The translations under genes and the position numbers were made by a program. Below are positions 43,474-52,160 of a stretch of DNA of 64,000 bases, piece after piece. Each line of letters starts with the position of its first letter. Positions within the stretch are counted from its first letter, which is position 1. This DNA is from Terrisporobacter vanillatitrophus (GTDB taxonomy: Bacteria > Bacillota > Clostridia > Peptostreptococcales > Peptostreptococcaceae): the NCBI RefSeq assembly GCF_051148895.1, contig NZ_CP154625.1:2852001-2916000 (forward strand), given 5' to 3'. Under the pieces are notes generated by a model. The model did no database searches, was not told the origin of the DNA, and worked only from the letters and a program-made list of their open reading frames with translations.

Positions 43474-44001
43474 TTAGTCATTTTTAAATAAATCTTTTAA
43501 TTTAGCAAAACGTGGATCTATATCATCCTCGTCATTGGCAATTTGGCTACATGCACAAGTTTCCCTATTTAGGTTAGCTCCACAGTTTTGACAAAGCCCT
43601 TCGCAGTCTTCTTTGCAAAGAGATTGCACTGGTAAATTAAAAACTAATGTCTGTCCTATTATGTCAAGTAAATTTACTTCATCACCGTCAATAATAAAAG
43701 CATCATAATCTTCAAACTCATCTTCGTCAAAATCTTCTTTCACCAAGAAACCTTCTATAGCATATTCTATTGGTACTTTAACTTCATCTAAACACCTAGC
43801 ACAATTGTCTATTATTTCGAAACTAACATTAGCATCTAAGTAATATCCTTTATTAGTTCTAGATATTTTACCTATTAGGTTTAACGGTGAAGCTATTCTA
43901 TATGTGTTCTCACAATAATTAATAGTATCAATTTTTTGTGAAAAATTCAAGTCTATTTTATCAGTTTCTTTTCTATCTAACTTATCTAGACTAATTATCA
44001 T
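43474..44001 (-). CDS. yceD: YceD family (DUF177) protein
   Basis: 175 aa. DUF177 proteins are encoded before rpmF in most bacteria and are linked to 23S rRNA or ribosome biogenesis. Characteristic residues are DNCARCLDEVKVPIEY (about 65-80) with CxxC, an acidic loop (about 92-105), and CKEDCEGLCQNCGANLN (about 129-145), a second Cys cluster that may bind zinc; the final DPRFAKLKDLF is typical. ACGAGGTGA precedes the ATG. A near-perfect sigma-A promoter drives the pair. Confidence 0.92.
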   Translation of the reverse strand: MIISLDKLDRKETDKIDLNFSQKIDTINYCENTYRIASPLNLIGKISRTNKGYYLDANVSFEIIDNCARCLDEVKVPIEYAIEGFLVKEDFDEDEFEDYDAFIIDGDEVNLLDIIGQTLVFNLPVQSLCKEDCEGLCQNCGANLNRETCACSQIANDEDDIDPRFAKLKDLFKND

Positions 44002-44029
44002 ACTTTCACCTCGTTATATTACCAAATTT

Positions 44030-44058
44030 ATTATACAAATCTAGTCAATGTTTGTCAA
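44030..44058 (-). promoter_or_regulatory. Consensus promoter of yceD-rpmF
   Basis: TTGACA (44058-44053), 17-base spacer, TATAAT (44035-44030): full consensus in both hexamers. Confidence 0.88.
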
Positions 44059-44071
44059 GTATTTTTACTTG
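44056..44071. promoter_or_regulatory. Palindrome overlapping the yceD -35, candidate operator
   Basis: CAAGTA-TTTT-TACTTG, perfect 6-base arms. It overlaps the first half of the -35 hexamer, so a bound protein would block RNA polymerase. No regulator can be assigned. Confidence 0.45.
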
Positions 44072-44145
44072 ATAGTTAAAAATAAGATTTTAATACTTTA
44101 CTTGTAAATATCTTCTGTAAATATCATCAAAATATGTTATTAAAA

Positions 44146-44180
44146 TTATTTTAAGGTAGGTCCAAGCCTACCTTAAAATT
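44146..44180 (-). terminator. ackA: Terminator of ackA
   Basis: TTTTAAGGTAGG/CCTACCTTAAAA 12-base stem with a six-base loop, 36 bases after the ackA stop; the T-run after it is interrupted. Confidence 0.75.
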
Positions 44181-44213
44181 TAGAATATTTTTAATAAATA
44201 AAATATTTTATAA

Positions 44214-45410
44214 TTATTTAACTAATGCTAAAGTATCTCTAGCTATCATTAATTCTTCGTTTGTAGGTACTAATAATATTTTAACTGCAGAATCTTCTGT
44301 AGATATTACTCTTTCTTTACCTCTAACTTTGTTAGCTTCTTTGTCTAATTTCATTCCTAAGAATTCCATATTTGAAGCTATAGATTCTCTTATTTCTATT
44401 CCGTTTTCACCAACACCAGCAGTGAATACTACAGCGTCTACACCGTTCATTTCAGCGGCATAAGAACCTATATATTTTTTAACTTTTTGTACATATGCAT
44501 CTAAAGCAACTTGAGCTTTTTCATCACCTTTTTCTGCTGCACCTTCTATATCTCTAAAGTCAGAAGATATACCAGTCATTCCATATACTCCTGATTGTTT
44601 ATTCATTATTGCATCTAATTGATCAGCATTTAAGTTTTCTTTTCTCATTAAGAATGGTAATATAGCAGCATCTATATCTCCACATCTAGTTCCCATTATT
44701 AAACCTTCTAATGGAGTGAATCCCATAGAAGTATCTACACATTTACCACCATCAACAGCAGCTATAGAAGCTCCGTTTCCTAAGTGACAAGTTACTATTT
44801 TAAGATCTTTTATGTCTTTTCCTAACATATCTGCAGCTCTTTGAGATACATATTTATGAGAAGTTCCGTGGAATCCATATCTTCTTACACCGTATTTAGT
44901 GTATAACTCATGTGGTAAACCATATAAGTAAGATTTTTTAGGCATTGTTTGATGGAATGCAGTATCAAATACAGCTACCATTGGTACTCCTGGAAGTATT
45001 GCTTTACAAGCATCTATTCCCATTATGTTAGCTGGGTTGTGAAGTGGAGCTAAGTCTATACATTCTTTTAAAGCAGCTTCTACTTCGTCAGTTATAACAA
45101 CTGAAGTTGCAAATTTTTCACCAGCATGAACAACTCTGTGTCCTACTGCTTCTACTTCTTTAATATCTTTTACACCACCGTAAGTTGGGTCAACTACAGC
45201 ATCTAAAACTAATTTTATAGCTTCTTCGTGGTTTTTCATTGGTTGTTCAACTATGTATTTACCTTCCACACCATCTTTTTCTTGCTTAAGTATAGAACCT
45301 TCTATACCTATTCTTTCTACTAATCCTACACATAATACTGCTTCATTTTCCATATCTATTAATTGATATTTTAATGAAGAACTACCACAGTTTAATACTA
45401 ATACTTTCAT
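44214..45410 (-). CDS. ackA: Acetate kinase
   Basis: 398 aa from ATG at 45410 after AAGGAGG. ASKHA kinase that converts acetyl phosphate and ADP to acetate and ATP. Motifs: VLNCGSSSLKYQL (about 3-15), VGHRVVHAGEKFA (about 87-99), VFDTAFHQTMP with the catalytic Asp (about 146-156), CHLGNGASIAAVDGG (about 206-220), GLIMGTRCGD and FTAGVGENG (about 324-332). All catalytic residues look intact. Codon choice is more biased than in neighbours, consistent with high expression. Monocistronic, promoter and terminator visible; no pta is adjacent. Confidence 0.97.
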   Translation of the reverse strand: MKVLVLNCGSSSLKYQLIDMENEAVLCVGLVERIGIEGSILKQEKDGVEGKYIVEQPMKNHEEAIKLVLDAVVDPTYGGVKDIKEVEAVGHRVVHAGEKFATSVVITDEVEAALKECIDLAPLHNPANIMGIDACKAILPGVPMVAVFDTAFHQTMPKKSYLYGLPHELYTKYGVRRYGFHGTSHKYVSQRAADMLGKDIKDLKIVTCHLGNGASIAAVDGGKCVDTSMGFTPLEGLIMGTRCGDIDAAILPFLMRKENLNADQLDAIMNKQSGVYGMTGISSDFRDIEGAAEKGDEKAQVALDAYVQKVKKYIGSYAAEMNGVDAVVFTAGVGENGIEIRESIASNMEFLGMKLDKEANKVRGKERVISTEDSAVKILLVPTNEELMIARDTLALVK

Positions 45411-45460
45411 TATTAGCAATCCTCCTTAAAAATTTAAAAATTTTCCTTAAATTAATATTC

Positions 45461-45489
45461 AAAATAACTATTTAACTTTATATTGTCAA
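45461..45489 (-). promoter_or_regulatory. ackA: Promoter of ackA
   Basis: TTGACA (45489-45484), 17-base spacer, TATTTT (45466-45461), about 50 bases upstream of the ATG. Confidence 0.65.
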
Positions 45490-45551
45490 TCATAATAAAT
45501 ATAACACCTTTTTAATTAAAAGTACATACTATTTATAAAAATATCCTTTAT

Positions 45552-45569
45552 GTAATATTTAAATATTAC
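45552..45569. repeat. 18-base perfect palindrome upstream of ackA
   Basis: GTAATATTTAAATATTAC reads the same on both strands. It lies about 60 bases upstream of the ackA -35. Chance is possible in such AT-rich sequence. Confidence 0.4.
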
Positions 45570-45729
45570 GACATAACTCTATTATCTTATTGTATATTTG
45601 GTATAATAAATAATTAAATTTAACTTTCAAAATAAGATGTCTTACTTATTATTCATATAATAAAATACATTTATGTTCCATATAACATATTTTATATTAT
45701 TCTATTATTATCAAGTATTTCCTCTATTT

Positions 45730-45756
45730 TTGTCAACTTTTTAAAAAAAATATACT
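45730..45756 (+). promoter_or_regulatory. tmcAL: Possible promoter of tmcAL
   Basis: TTGTCA (45730-45735), 15-base spacer, TATACT (45751-45756), 35 bases before the ATG. The spacing is short. Confidence 0.45.
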
Positions 45757-45790
45757 AATATGTAGTAAAAATTACTATAAGGAGGATTGT

Positions 45791-47056
45791 ATGAATTTAT
45801 TAGGATTAATCGTTGAGTACAACCCATTTCATAATGGTCATGAATATCATTTAGAGAAATCAAAAGAAAAAACAAATGCAACTCATACCCTTGCCATAAT
45901 GAGTGGTTCTTTCTTACAAAGAGGTGAACCTGCTTTATTTGATAAATATACAAGAGCAGAAATGGCAGTAAAAAGTGGTGTAGATTTAGTAATAGAGCTT
46001 CCAACTCTATATGCTTGCCAAAGTGCAGAAATCTTCTCACATGGAGCTATAACTACCTTAAACTCTCTTAATTGTGTTAATTCAGTTTGTTTTGGTAGCG
46101 AAGAAGGTAGTGTGAAAATTTTAAATACCATAGCAGAAATTTTAGTTCATGAACCTAAAGAATTTAAATCAACTTTGAAAAAATATTTAGGCGATGGTCA
46201 CGTTTTCCCCGTTGCAAGAAGTAAAGCCTTATATGAATATATTAAAACACAAAATCTTTTACATATAGATGAAAATGAACTTCAACAAATTTTGAATTCT
46301 TCTAATAATATTTTAGGTATTGAATATATTAAAAGTTTAATCAAATTAAATAGCACCATTAAACCTTACACTATTACTAGAGTTGCTTCAGAATATAATT
46401 CTAGTGTTATAAGTAGTAGTATTTGTTCAGCTACAGCTATAAGAAATTCTTTAAAGGATAGTACTGATTTAAAACATATTGAAAATGTTGTCCCAAAAGC
46501 AACCTTTAATGAAATAAACAGTAAAATTAATAGCAATTTTACCCCTATATTTGATCACATGTTTTACAATATATTATCATCTATTATCATTAGAGATTAT
46601 GAAAATTTACATAACTACTTTGAAGTAAATGAAGGTATTGAAAATAAAATTTATTCAAATATATTTACATCTTCTAATTTAGAAGAATTAATAAATTCCA
46701 CAAAATCAAAACGTTATACCATGACTAAAATAAAAAGAACTTTAAATAATATTTTATTAGGTATTACAAAAGAAGATATTATAAGCGTAAAAGACCTAAA
46801 TTCAGTTCCTTACATTAGGGTTTTAGCTTTTAATAGTAAAGGTCGTGAAATCATAAAAAAAATTAAAACCTCTAGCGATATACAAATCATCACTAAATTT
46901 TCAAAAATAAGTCATGTTGACGACACTATATTTAAAACACTTATCAAATATGACTTAAAATCTAGTAATATGTATAATCTTGTTTATTATAAAAATAATA
47001 AACACTTATTAAAAGGGCCAATAGATTATTATTTATCACCTAAATATTTGCCATAA
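45791..47056 (+). CDS. tmcAL: tRNA(Met) cytidine acetate ligase
   Basis: 421 aa (YlbM). TmcAL acetylates C34 of elongator tRNA-Met using acetate and ATP. The nucleotidyltransferase-type site is at the start: GLIVEYNPFHNGHEYHLEKS (HxGH-like, residues 5-24), followed by IMSGSFLQRGEPALFDKYTRAEMAV and a later NILGIEYIK (about 174-182). AAGGAGG precedes the ATG. Use of acetate as the substrate is interesting beside divergent ackA, which produces acetate; the same neighbourhood occurs in other Clostridia. A terminator follows. Confidence 0.92.
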   Translation: MNLLGLIVEYNPFHNGHEYHLEKSKEKTNATHTLAIMSGSFLQRGEPALFDKYTRAEMAVKSGVDLVIELPTLYACQSAEIFSHGAITTLNSLNCVNSVCFGSEEGSVKILNTIAEILVHEPKEFKSTLKKYLGDGHVFPVARSKALYEYIKTQNLLHIDENELQQILNSSNNILGIEYIKSLIKLNSTIKPYTITRVASEYNSSVISSSICSATAIRNSLKDSTDLKHIENVVPKATFNEINSKINSNFTPIFDHMFYNILSSIIIRDYENLHNYFEVNEGIENKIYSNIFTSSNLEELINSTKSKRYTMTKIKRTLNNILLGITKEDIISVKDLNSVPYIRVLAFNSKGREIIKKIKTSSDIQIITKFSKISHVDDTIFKTLIKYDLKSSNMYNLVYYKNNKHLLKGPIDYYLSPKYLP

Positions 47057-47058
47057 TT

Positions 47059-47096
47059 AAAAAGAAAAGGATTATCTATATAGTCCTTTTCTTTTT
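47059..47096 (+). terminator. Terminator of tmcAL
   Basis: AAAAAGAAAAGGA/TCCTTTTCTTTTT 13-base stem, then T-rich sequence. Confidence 0.85.
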
Positions 47097-47170
47097 AATT
47101 ACTGAATTTTTCATATTTTACTTTTAAAATTAATATAATACCTTAAAGTCTTTATTATATAGGTGATTTT

Positions 47171-48352
47171 ATGAACATATCAAAATTAACAAAATATTTT
47201 TTACCCAAAATCATAGTTTTATTATTAATCATTGGGATCATAATTTTTCCCAACGATTCCATTGAAGCTGCAAAGAATGGAATACATATATGGGTTAATA
47301 TATTGATGCCCTCTTTACTTCCTTTTATAATTGGTGCTAATTTAATAGTTTCATTGAAGGTTGTTGATATTATAGGTGCTATAATAAACCCCATAACACA
47401 GCTTATTTTTAATGTGTCTGGTAAAAGTGCATTGGTTTTTGCTATTTCAGCTGTATCAGGTTATCCTGTTGGAGCTAGACTAGCCTCTGATTTAAGGTTA
47501 GAGCAAGATATTTCTCAATATGAGGGGCAAAGATTAGTGTCTTTTTGTTCCACATCTGGTCCTTTATTCATAATTGGTGCAGTTGCTGTTGGCATGTTAA
47601 ATGATGCATCCTTAGGATATGTAATGCTCATATGTCATTACTTAGGCGCCATAACCGTCGGTTTACTTTTTAGACGATACGGAAAAGAAAAAAGAGAAAA
47701 ATCAAATAAAACCATAATAAATAATATAAAATACATAATTAATACTCCTGAAAAAGATGGTTTTTTTATTTCTTTTGGGAATTCCGTTGTAACTGGTGTA
47801 AATACGTTGTTGGCTGTTGGTGGTTTTGTAATAATTTTTTCTGTTGTTTTTAAAATATTAGTTTTATTCAATATAATAGATGGTATATCTACTATACTAT
47901 GTTTTTTCTTTTCTTTTTTAGGTATAACAAAAGAAGTTTGTTCTGCTTTTATTAGTGGATTATTTGAAATAACTATAGGTTGCAATAATGTTGCTAATAT
48001 TACATATATCTCTGAGGCAATTAAAGCTAGTTTATGTAGTTTTATTATAGGTTTTAGTGGTTTATCTATATTAGCTCAATGTTGTAGCTTTATAGCTAAA
48101 ACAGACATTAAAACTAATATCTACATATTCAACAAATTTTTACACGGTATATTTGCAGCTTTATATACTTTTTTACTTTACCCTGTAAGTAAAAATTATT
48201 TACCTGTTTCAAATTTTTCATCTATTTATGATTCTATTTATAATAACAGCATTCTAAATCATTATTTTTATAACTTTAAAATATTTCTAATTGTAACTGT
48301 AATTATTTATATAATATTTAATCTATATTTTTTATACATAACAAGGGATTAA
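47171..48352 (+). CDS. ylbJ: Sporulation integral membrane protein YlbJ
   Basis: 393 aa nucleoside-recognition (gate) type membrane protein with about nine membrane segments. Family sequences: WVNILMPSLLPFIIGANLIVSL (about 37-58), SAVSGYPVGARLASDL (about 95-110), FCSTSGPLFIIGAVAVGML (about 125-143) and GITKEVCSAFISGLFEITIG (about 253-272). In Bacillus ylbJ is under sigma-E and needed for heat-resistant spores. The N-terminus MNISKLTKYFLPKIIVLL follows AGGTG. It converges with the coiled-coil gene at a shared terminator. Confidence 0.9.
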   Translation: MNISKLTKYFLPKIIVLLLIIGIIIFPNDSIEAAKNGIHIWVNILMPSLLPFIIGANLIVSLKVVDIIGAIINPITQLIFNVSGKSALVFAISAVSGYPVGARLASDLRLEQDISQYEGQRLVSFCSTSGPLFIIGAVAVGMLNDASLGYVMLICHYLGAITVGLLFRRYGKEKREKSNKTIINNIKYIINTPEKDGFFISFGNSVVTGVNTLLAVGGFVIIFSVVFKILVLFNIIDGISTILCFFFSFLGITKEVCSAFISGLFEITIGCNNVANITYISEAIKASLCSFIIGFSGLSILAQCCSFIAKTDIKTNIYIFNKFLHGIFAALYTFLLYPVSKNYLPVSNFSSIYDSIYNNSILNHYFYNFKIFLIVTVIIYIIFNLYFLYITRD

Positions 48353-48361
48353 TTTATAAAA

Positions 48362-48396
48362 TAAGGAAAGCTCCCAATTCAACTGGGAGCTTATTT
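48362..48396. terminator. Bidirectional terminator between ylbJ and the coiled-coil gene
   Basis: AAGCTCCCA/TGGGAGCTT stem with a seven-base loop; T-rich on both outer sides, moderately. Confidence 0.75.
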
Positions 48397-48397
48397 T

Positions 48398-48910
48398 CTA
48401 TTCTTCTCTTAATTCTCTTTTATTTCTTTTTACGATTTCCAAAGTTTCAATTAAATTTTGTTCAACAGAACTTATTACATCTTCTGCATATTCAATAGAA
48501 CCTTCTCTAATTTCAAGTGCATATGACTCTGCTTTACTTATAATTTCTGAAGCTCTTTCTTTAGCTTTTTCTACTACTTCATTAGATTCTACAATATCAT
48601 CAAATTGCTGTTTAAGATTTTCTTCGAACTTCTCTCCTTCTCTAGCCTTAATTTGAGCTTCCTGGTTAGCTTGTTCTATAATTTGTTCTGCTTCTGCTTT
48701 TGCTTCTGTTATTATTCTTTGTCTTTCTCTATTTATCCATATTGCTTGATTTACTTCCTCTGGCATTAATGCTTTTATATCATTAATTATAGCAAGAATT
48801 TCTTCTTTTTCTATACTAATTGATTTCCTTGCCAAGCCTTTAAGCGGTGCATTTTCTATTAATTCTTCTAGCTCTTGAAATAAATCCATAATTTCTAAAT
48901 CTATTTTCAT
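48398..48910 (-). CDS. Coiled-coil protein of the coaD neighbourhood, function unknown
   Basis: 170 aa, hydrophilic and almost wholly helical. An N-terminal segment MDLFQELEELIENAPLKG is followed by a long Ala/Glu coiled coil (about 60-165) with ITEAKAEAEQIIEQANQEA and AKERASEIISKAESYA heptads, resembling DivIVA-type or ATP synthase b-like helices. Genes of this type follow coaD in many Clostridia, often annotated ATPase, without support visible here: no Walker motif is present. It may polymerise or act as a scaffold. AGGGGGA precedes the ATG. Last gene of the recG-rsmD-coaD series. Confidence 0.78.
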   Translation of the reverse strand: MKIDLEIMDLFQELEELIENAPLKGLARKSISIEKEEILAIINDIKALMPEEVNQAIWINRERQRIITEAKAEAEQIIEQANQEAQIKAREGEKFEENLKQQFDDIVESNEVVEKAKERASEIISKAESYALEIREGSIEYAEDVISSVEQNLIETLEIVKRNKRELREE

Positions 48911-48928
48911 ACTAATCCCCCTAAATTA

Positions 48929-49417
48929 CTATTTCGTCTTATTTTCTATTGCCTTAATAACTTCTTTAGGCACTAAATTCTTAACATCGGCTCCAAAGTT
49001 TAAAACTTCTTTAATTAATGACGAACTTACAAAAGAGTACTGTTTGTTAGTTGGTAAGAATATTGTTTCAATGTCAGGATTTAATTCTTTGTTCATATGA
49101 GCCATTTGTAGCTCATAATTGACATCGTCTTCACTTCTTACTCCTCTAACTAAAGTATCTATTCCATGTTCTTTACAATAATTAACTAGTAAACCTTGGA
49201 ATTCAATAACTTTAATATTATTTAACTCTTTTGTACAAATCTTAATTAACTCAACTCTTTCTTCTAATGTAAAAAGCCCCTTTTTATTAGGATTTATAAG
49301 TACTCCTATTTGTAATTCATCAAATAATTTGGCAGCTCTAAAAATTATATCTAAGTGTCCATTTGTAATTGGATCAAAACTACCAGCAAATATTGCTTTA
49401 CGCATTGGTTTGTCCAT
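48929..49417 (-). CDS. coaD: Phosphopantetheine adenylyltransferase
   Basis: 162 aa cytosolic nucleotidyltransferase: penultimate step of CoA synthesis (4'-phosphopantetheine plus ATP to dephospho-CoA). The motif GSFDPITNGHLDI (about 12-24, T/HxGH) and LVRGVRSEDDVNYELQMAHMN (about 91-111), and the C-terminal YSFVSSSLIKEV (about 127-138, ISSTxxR-like) are intact. GGAGG lies six bases before the ATG. It is one base after rsmD, the common rsmD-coaD pairing. Confidence 0.95.
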   Translation of the reverse strand: MDKPMRKAIFAGSFDPITNGHLDIIFRAAKLFDELQIGVLINPNKKGLFTLEERVELIKICTKELNNIKVIEFQGLLVNYCKEHGIDTLVRGVRSEDDVNYELQMAHMNKELNPDIETIFLPTNKQYSFVSSSLIKEVLNFGADVKNLVPKEVIKAIENKTK

Positions 49418-49418
49418 G

Positions 49419-49979
49419 CTATTCCTCCACTTTATAGAATGTTAATGCTGTATTTCCATATTTTTTGTCTCTGCTTTTATATAACCTGCCAATATTATCT
49501 GGAAACTTATCTTTAGTATCATGTTCTACAACAATAATCCCATCTTCTTTTAAAAGGCTATTGTTATCTATACTACCTAATGCATCACTAAACATATTCT
49601 TATAATATGGAGGGTCCATAAATATAACATCAAATTTTTCATTTTTTAAAGCTAGAGAATTTATAGCACTTTTAAAATCTAAATTTAATACTATGCTTTC
49701 ATTCTCAACTCTCGCCTTTTTTATATTAGACTTTACAATATTTATACTTTCCTTACTATTATCTATAAAAATACATTTATTCGCTCCTCTTGATAAACAC
49801 TCAATTCCTAAAGAACCTGTACCAGCAAATAAATCTAATATATTACTATCCATTATATATGGATTAATTATATTAAATAAAGATTCTTTAACTCTATCTG
49901 TTGTAGGTCTTACGTCATCATTTTTAGGAGCATTTAATTTTAGTCCTCTTGCTTTTCCTGAAATAACTCTCAAAATCAT
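49419..49979 (-). CDS. rsmD: 16S rRNA (guanine966-N2)-methyltransferase
   Basis: 186 aa class I methyltransferase. ISGKARGLKLNAP at the start, the SAM loop LDLFAGTGSLGIECLSRGA (about 45-63) and catalytic FMDPPYYKN (DPPY, about 118-126) are typical of RsmD. It methylates N2 of G966 in 16S rRNA. AAGGAG precedes the ATG. It lies between recG (32 bases) and coaD. Confidence 0.93.
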   Translation of the reverse strand: MILRVISGKARGLKLNAPKNDDVRPTTDRVKESLFNIINPYIMDSNILDLFAGTGSLGIECLSRGANKCIFIDNSKESINIVKSNIKKARVENESIVLNLDFKSAINSLALKNEKFDVIFMDPPYYKNMFSDALGSIDNNSLLKEDGIIVVEHDTKDKFPDNIGRLYKSRDKKYGNTALTFYKVEE

Positions 49980-50011
49980 GTCTCCTTTCTTTATTTTACC
50001 ATAAATTTCAA

Positions 50012-52069
50012 TTAATTTAATGAGATTTCTTCACGTTCACTAAATTTATACAATATTTCTTCTTTTAATCTTTTATTATCTTCTTGTTGTAATTTTACAT
50101 CTTGACCGATTATGTATCTAGCCTCTAATTGAACCTGTTTTAATATTTTAATGTGTTTAAAAATATTTGCAACTTTTAACTCTGGAAGACCATGTTGTCT
50201 TGTTCCAAAAAATTCTCCCGGCCCTCTTATTTCTAAGTCTTTTTGAGATATTTTAAATCCATCTGTAGTTTCTTCCATAATAGCCATTCTTTCTCTACAG
50301 ACTTCAGTTTTTGAGTTATAAATAAGTATACAGTAGGATTTATGTTTTCCTCTTCCAACACGTCCTCTAAGTTGATGAAGTTGAGCTAGACCAAATCTTT
50401 CTGCATTTTCTATTATCATCAATGTAGCATTAGGTACATTTACTCCAACTTCAATAACTGTAGTAGATACTAATATGTCTAACTTTTTATTTTTAAAATC
50501 ATCCATTATGGCATCTTTTTCACTTGGTCTCATCTTACCATGAAGTAGACCTACCCTTAAATCTGAAAAGAATTCTCTTTTTAGTTCTTCCACAAGTTCA
50601 ACTGCTGCTGTAGCTTCTATTTTCTCACTCTCATCTACTAAAGGACAAACCACATAAACTTGTCTTCCTTTTTCAACTTCACCTCTTACTAAATTCTCAT
50701 AAGCTTCATTTCTTCTTTTATGTTCTATAGCAATAGTTTCTACAGGTTGCCTTCCTGGTGGCAACTCGTCTATTATAGATATATCTAAATCTCCGTATAA
50801 AATTAAAGCTAATGTTCTAGGTATAGGCGTTGCTGTCATTACTAAAATATCAGGGCTATCTCCTTTATTTGATAATCTTCCTCTTTGTCTAACACCAAAT
50901 CTATGTTGTTCATCTGTTATAACTATTCCTAAATTTTTGAATTCCACCTTATCTTCTATAAGAGCATGCGTTCCAATAAGAATATCTACCTCTTGTTTTT
51001 TTACTTTTTCTAATACTTTTTCTTTTTGCTTCTTTGTAAGACTTCCTACCAGTAACTCAGATTTAATATTAAAGGTTCCTAATGTCTCCTTGAACGAATC
51101 GTAGTGTTGTGATGCTAAAATCTCTGTAGGCGCCATTAAAGCGCCCTGATAGCCATTTAAAACTGAGGTTGCTAATGCAAGTAATGCTACAACTGTTTTT
51201 CCACTTCCAACATCACCTTGAACCAATCTATTCATTACATTTTGCGATGTCATATCTTCAGTAATTTCATTTAATGCTCGACTCTGAGCTTTAGTTAATT
51301 TAAACGGAAGAGATTTTATTATATCCTTTAATTTTTCTTTTTCTTCAAATCTTATTCCACTAGCTTCATTTATCCCACTTTTAAAATAAAATAGTCCTAA
51401 CTGTAAAATTAGAAATTCTTCAAAAACTAATCTATATAAAGCAATTTTTAAAGCTTCTTTATTAGTAGGTGAATGTATATTTCTAACAGCAAAATCAATT
51501 CCACATAATTTATATTTTTCCAGTATATATTGAGGTAAATATTCTTTTATCTTAAACTCTTCCTTTGTAAGAGCTGATTTTATCATTCCTTGTAGCTCTT
51601 TATTAGTCAGACCATAAGTCAAAGGATATACTGGCTCAATTTTACAAGTAGAAATTGGTTTGTTAGTATAATGTTCAACCTCAATAGGTATAAATTCTTT
51701 AAAATTGTTTTCTATCTTAACTTTTCCAAAAACTAAAATACTATCTCCACTTTTAAACACCTTTGTAATATACTCTTGGTTAAAGAATGATATTTTTATA
51801 TATCCACTATCATCTCTTATATCCATTCTAGTTAGTTTCATACCTTTTCTTGGACTATAGGTATTTATTTTAGTTATAATACCTTTAATCGATACTTTAT
51901 CTTCATTTTCCAATTGATTGATTTTTTTTACAACACTTCTATCCTCATATTGCCTTGGAAAATAGTATATTAGATCTTTTAGAGTAAAGATATTAAGCTT
52001 ATGAAGTTTTTCAGCTCTTTTAGGACCTATTCCTTTTACAAATTGTATTTCTTTATTCAATTTATTCAT
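50012..52069 (-). CDS. recG: ATP-dependent DNA helicase RecG
   Basis: 685 aa from ATG at 52069, after AGGTGAT; an in-frame start three codons upstream is less likely. The N-terminal wedge/OB domain (about 1-180, FVKGIGPKRAEKL) is followed by helicase domains with Walker A RLVQGDVGSGKTVVALLAL (about 284-302), DEQH box (about 385-388), MTATPIPRTLAL (about 412-423), and the motif VI region HQLRGRVGRG (about 570-579). RecG remodels stalled replication forks and branched DNA. It is separated from fakA by a terminator. Confidence 0.95.
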   Translation of the reverse strand: MNKLNKEIQFVKGIGPKRAEKLHKLNIFTLKDLIYYFPRQYEDRSVVKKINQLENEDKVSIKGIITKINTYSPRKGMKLTRMDIRDDSGYIKISFFNQEYITKVFKSGDSILVFGKVKIENNFKEFIPIEVEHYTNKPISTCKIEPVYPLTYGLTNKELQGMIKSALTKEEFKIKEYLPQYILEKYKLCGIDFAVRNIHSPTNKEALKIALYRLVFEEFLILQLGLFYFKSGINEASGIRFEEKEKLKDIIKSLPFKLTKAQSRALNEITEDMTSQNVMNRLVQGDVGSGKTVVALLALATSVLNGYQGALMAPTEILASQHYDSFKETLGTFNIKSELLVGSLTKKQKEKVLEKVKKQEVDILIGTHALIEDKVEFKNLGIVITDEQHRFGVRQRGRLSNKGDSPDILVMTATPIPRTLALILYGDLDISIIDELPPGRQPVETIAIEHKRRNEAYENLVRGEVEKGRQVYVVCPLVDESEKIEATAAVELVEELKREFFSDLRVGLLHGKMRPSEKDAIMDDFKNKKLDILVSTTVIEVGVNVPNATLMIIENAERFGLAQLHQLRGRVGRGKHKSYCILIYNSKTEVCRERMAIMEETTDGFKISQKDLEIRGPGEFFGTRQHGLPELKVANIFKHIKILKQVQLEARYIIGQDVKLQQEDNKRLKEEILYKFSEREEISLN

Positions 52070-52102
52070 AATTATCACCTACAAATATTATTCCCTTGCG
52101 AA

Positions 52103-52149
52103 TAAAAAATCCTGTATAACATACTAATTTATAGTACGATTATACAGGA
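52103..52149 (-). terminator. Terminator of yloU-fakA
   Basis: TCCTGTATAA/TTATACAGGA outer stem with an inner TACTA/TAGTA pairing, then T6 on the minus strand; upstream of recG. Confidence 0.85.
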
Positions 52150-52160
52150 CTAGTTAATCA

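Larger units (their letters stand above)
45411..45790. other. Intergenic region between divergent ackA and tmcAL
   Basis: 380 bases, very AT-rich. It holds the ackA promoter, a perfect 18-base palindrome at 45552-45569, a TATAAT with TTTGG extension near 45599-45604 on the plus strand, and the probable tmcAL promoter. No riboswitch or small gene was recognised. Confidence 0.6.

Noticed and set aside
45411..45790. Riboswitch or T-box leader upstream of ackA or tmcAL
   Set aside because: No conserved aptamer-like or T-box sequence was recognised, and no terminator/antiterminator pair is visible.
45741..46040. 99-codon minus-strand frame upstream of ackA
   Set aside because: It overlaps the tmcAL start region, where the plus-strand gene has clear motifs and an RBS; no similarity recognised.
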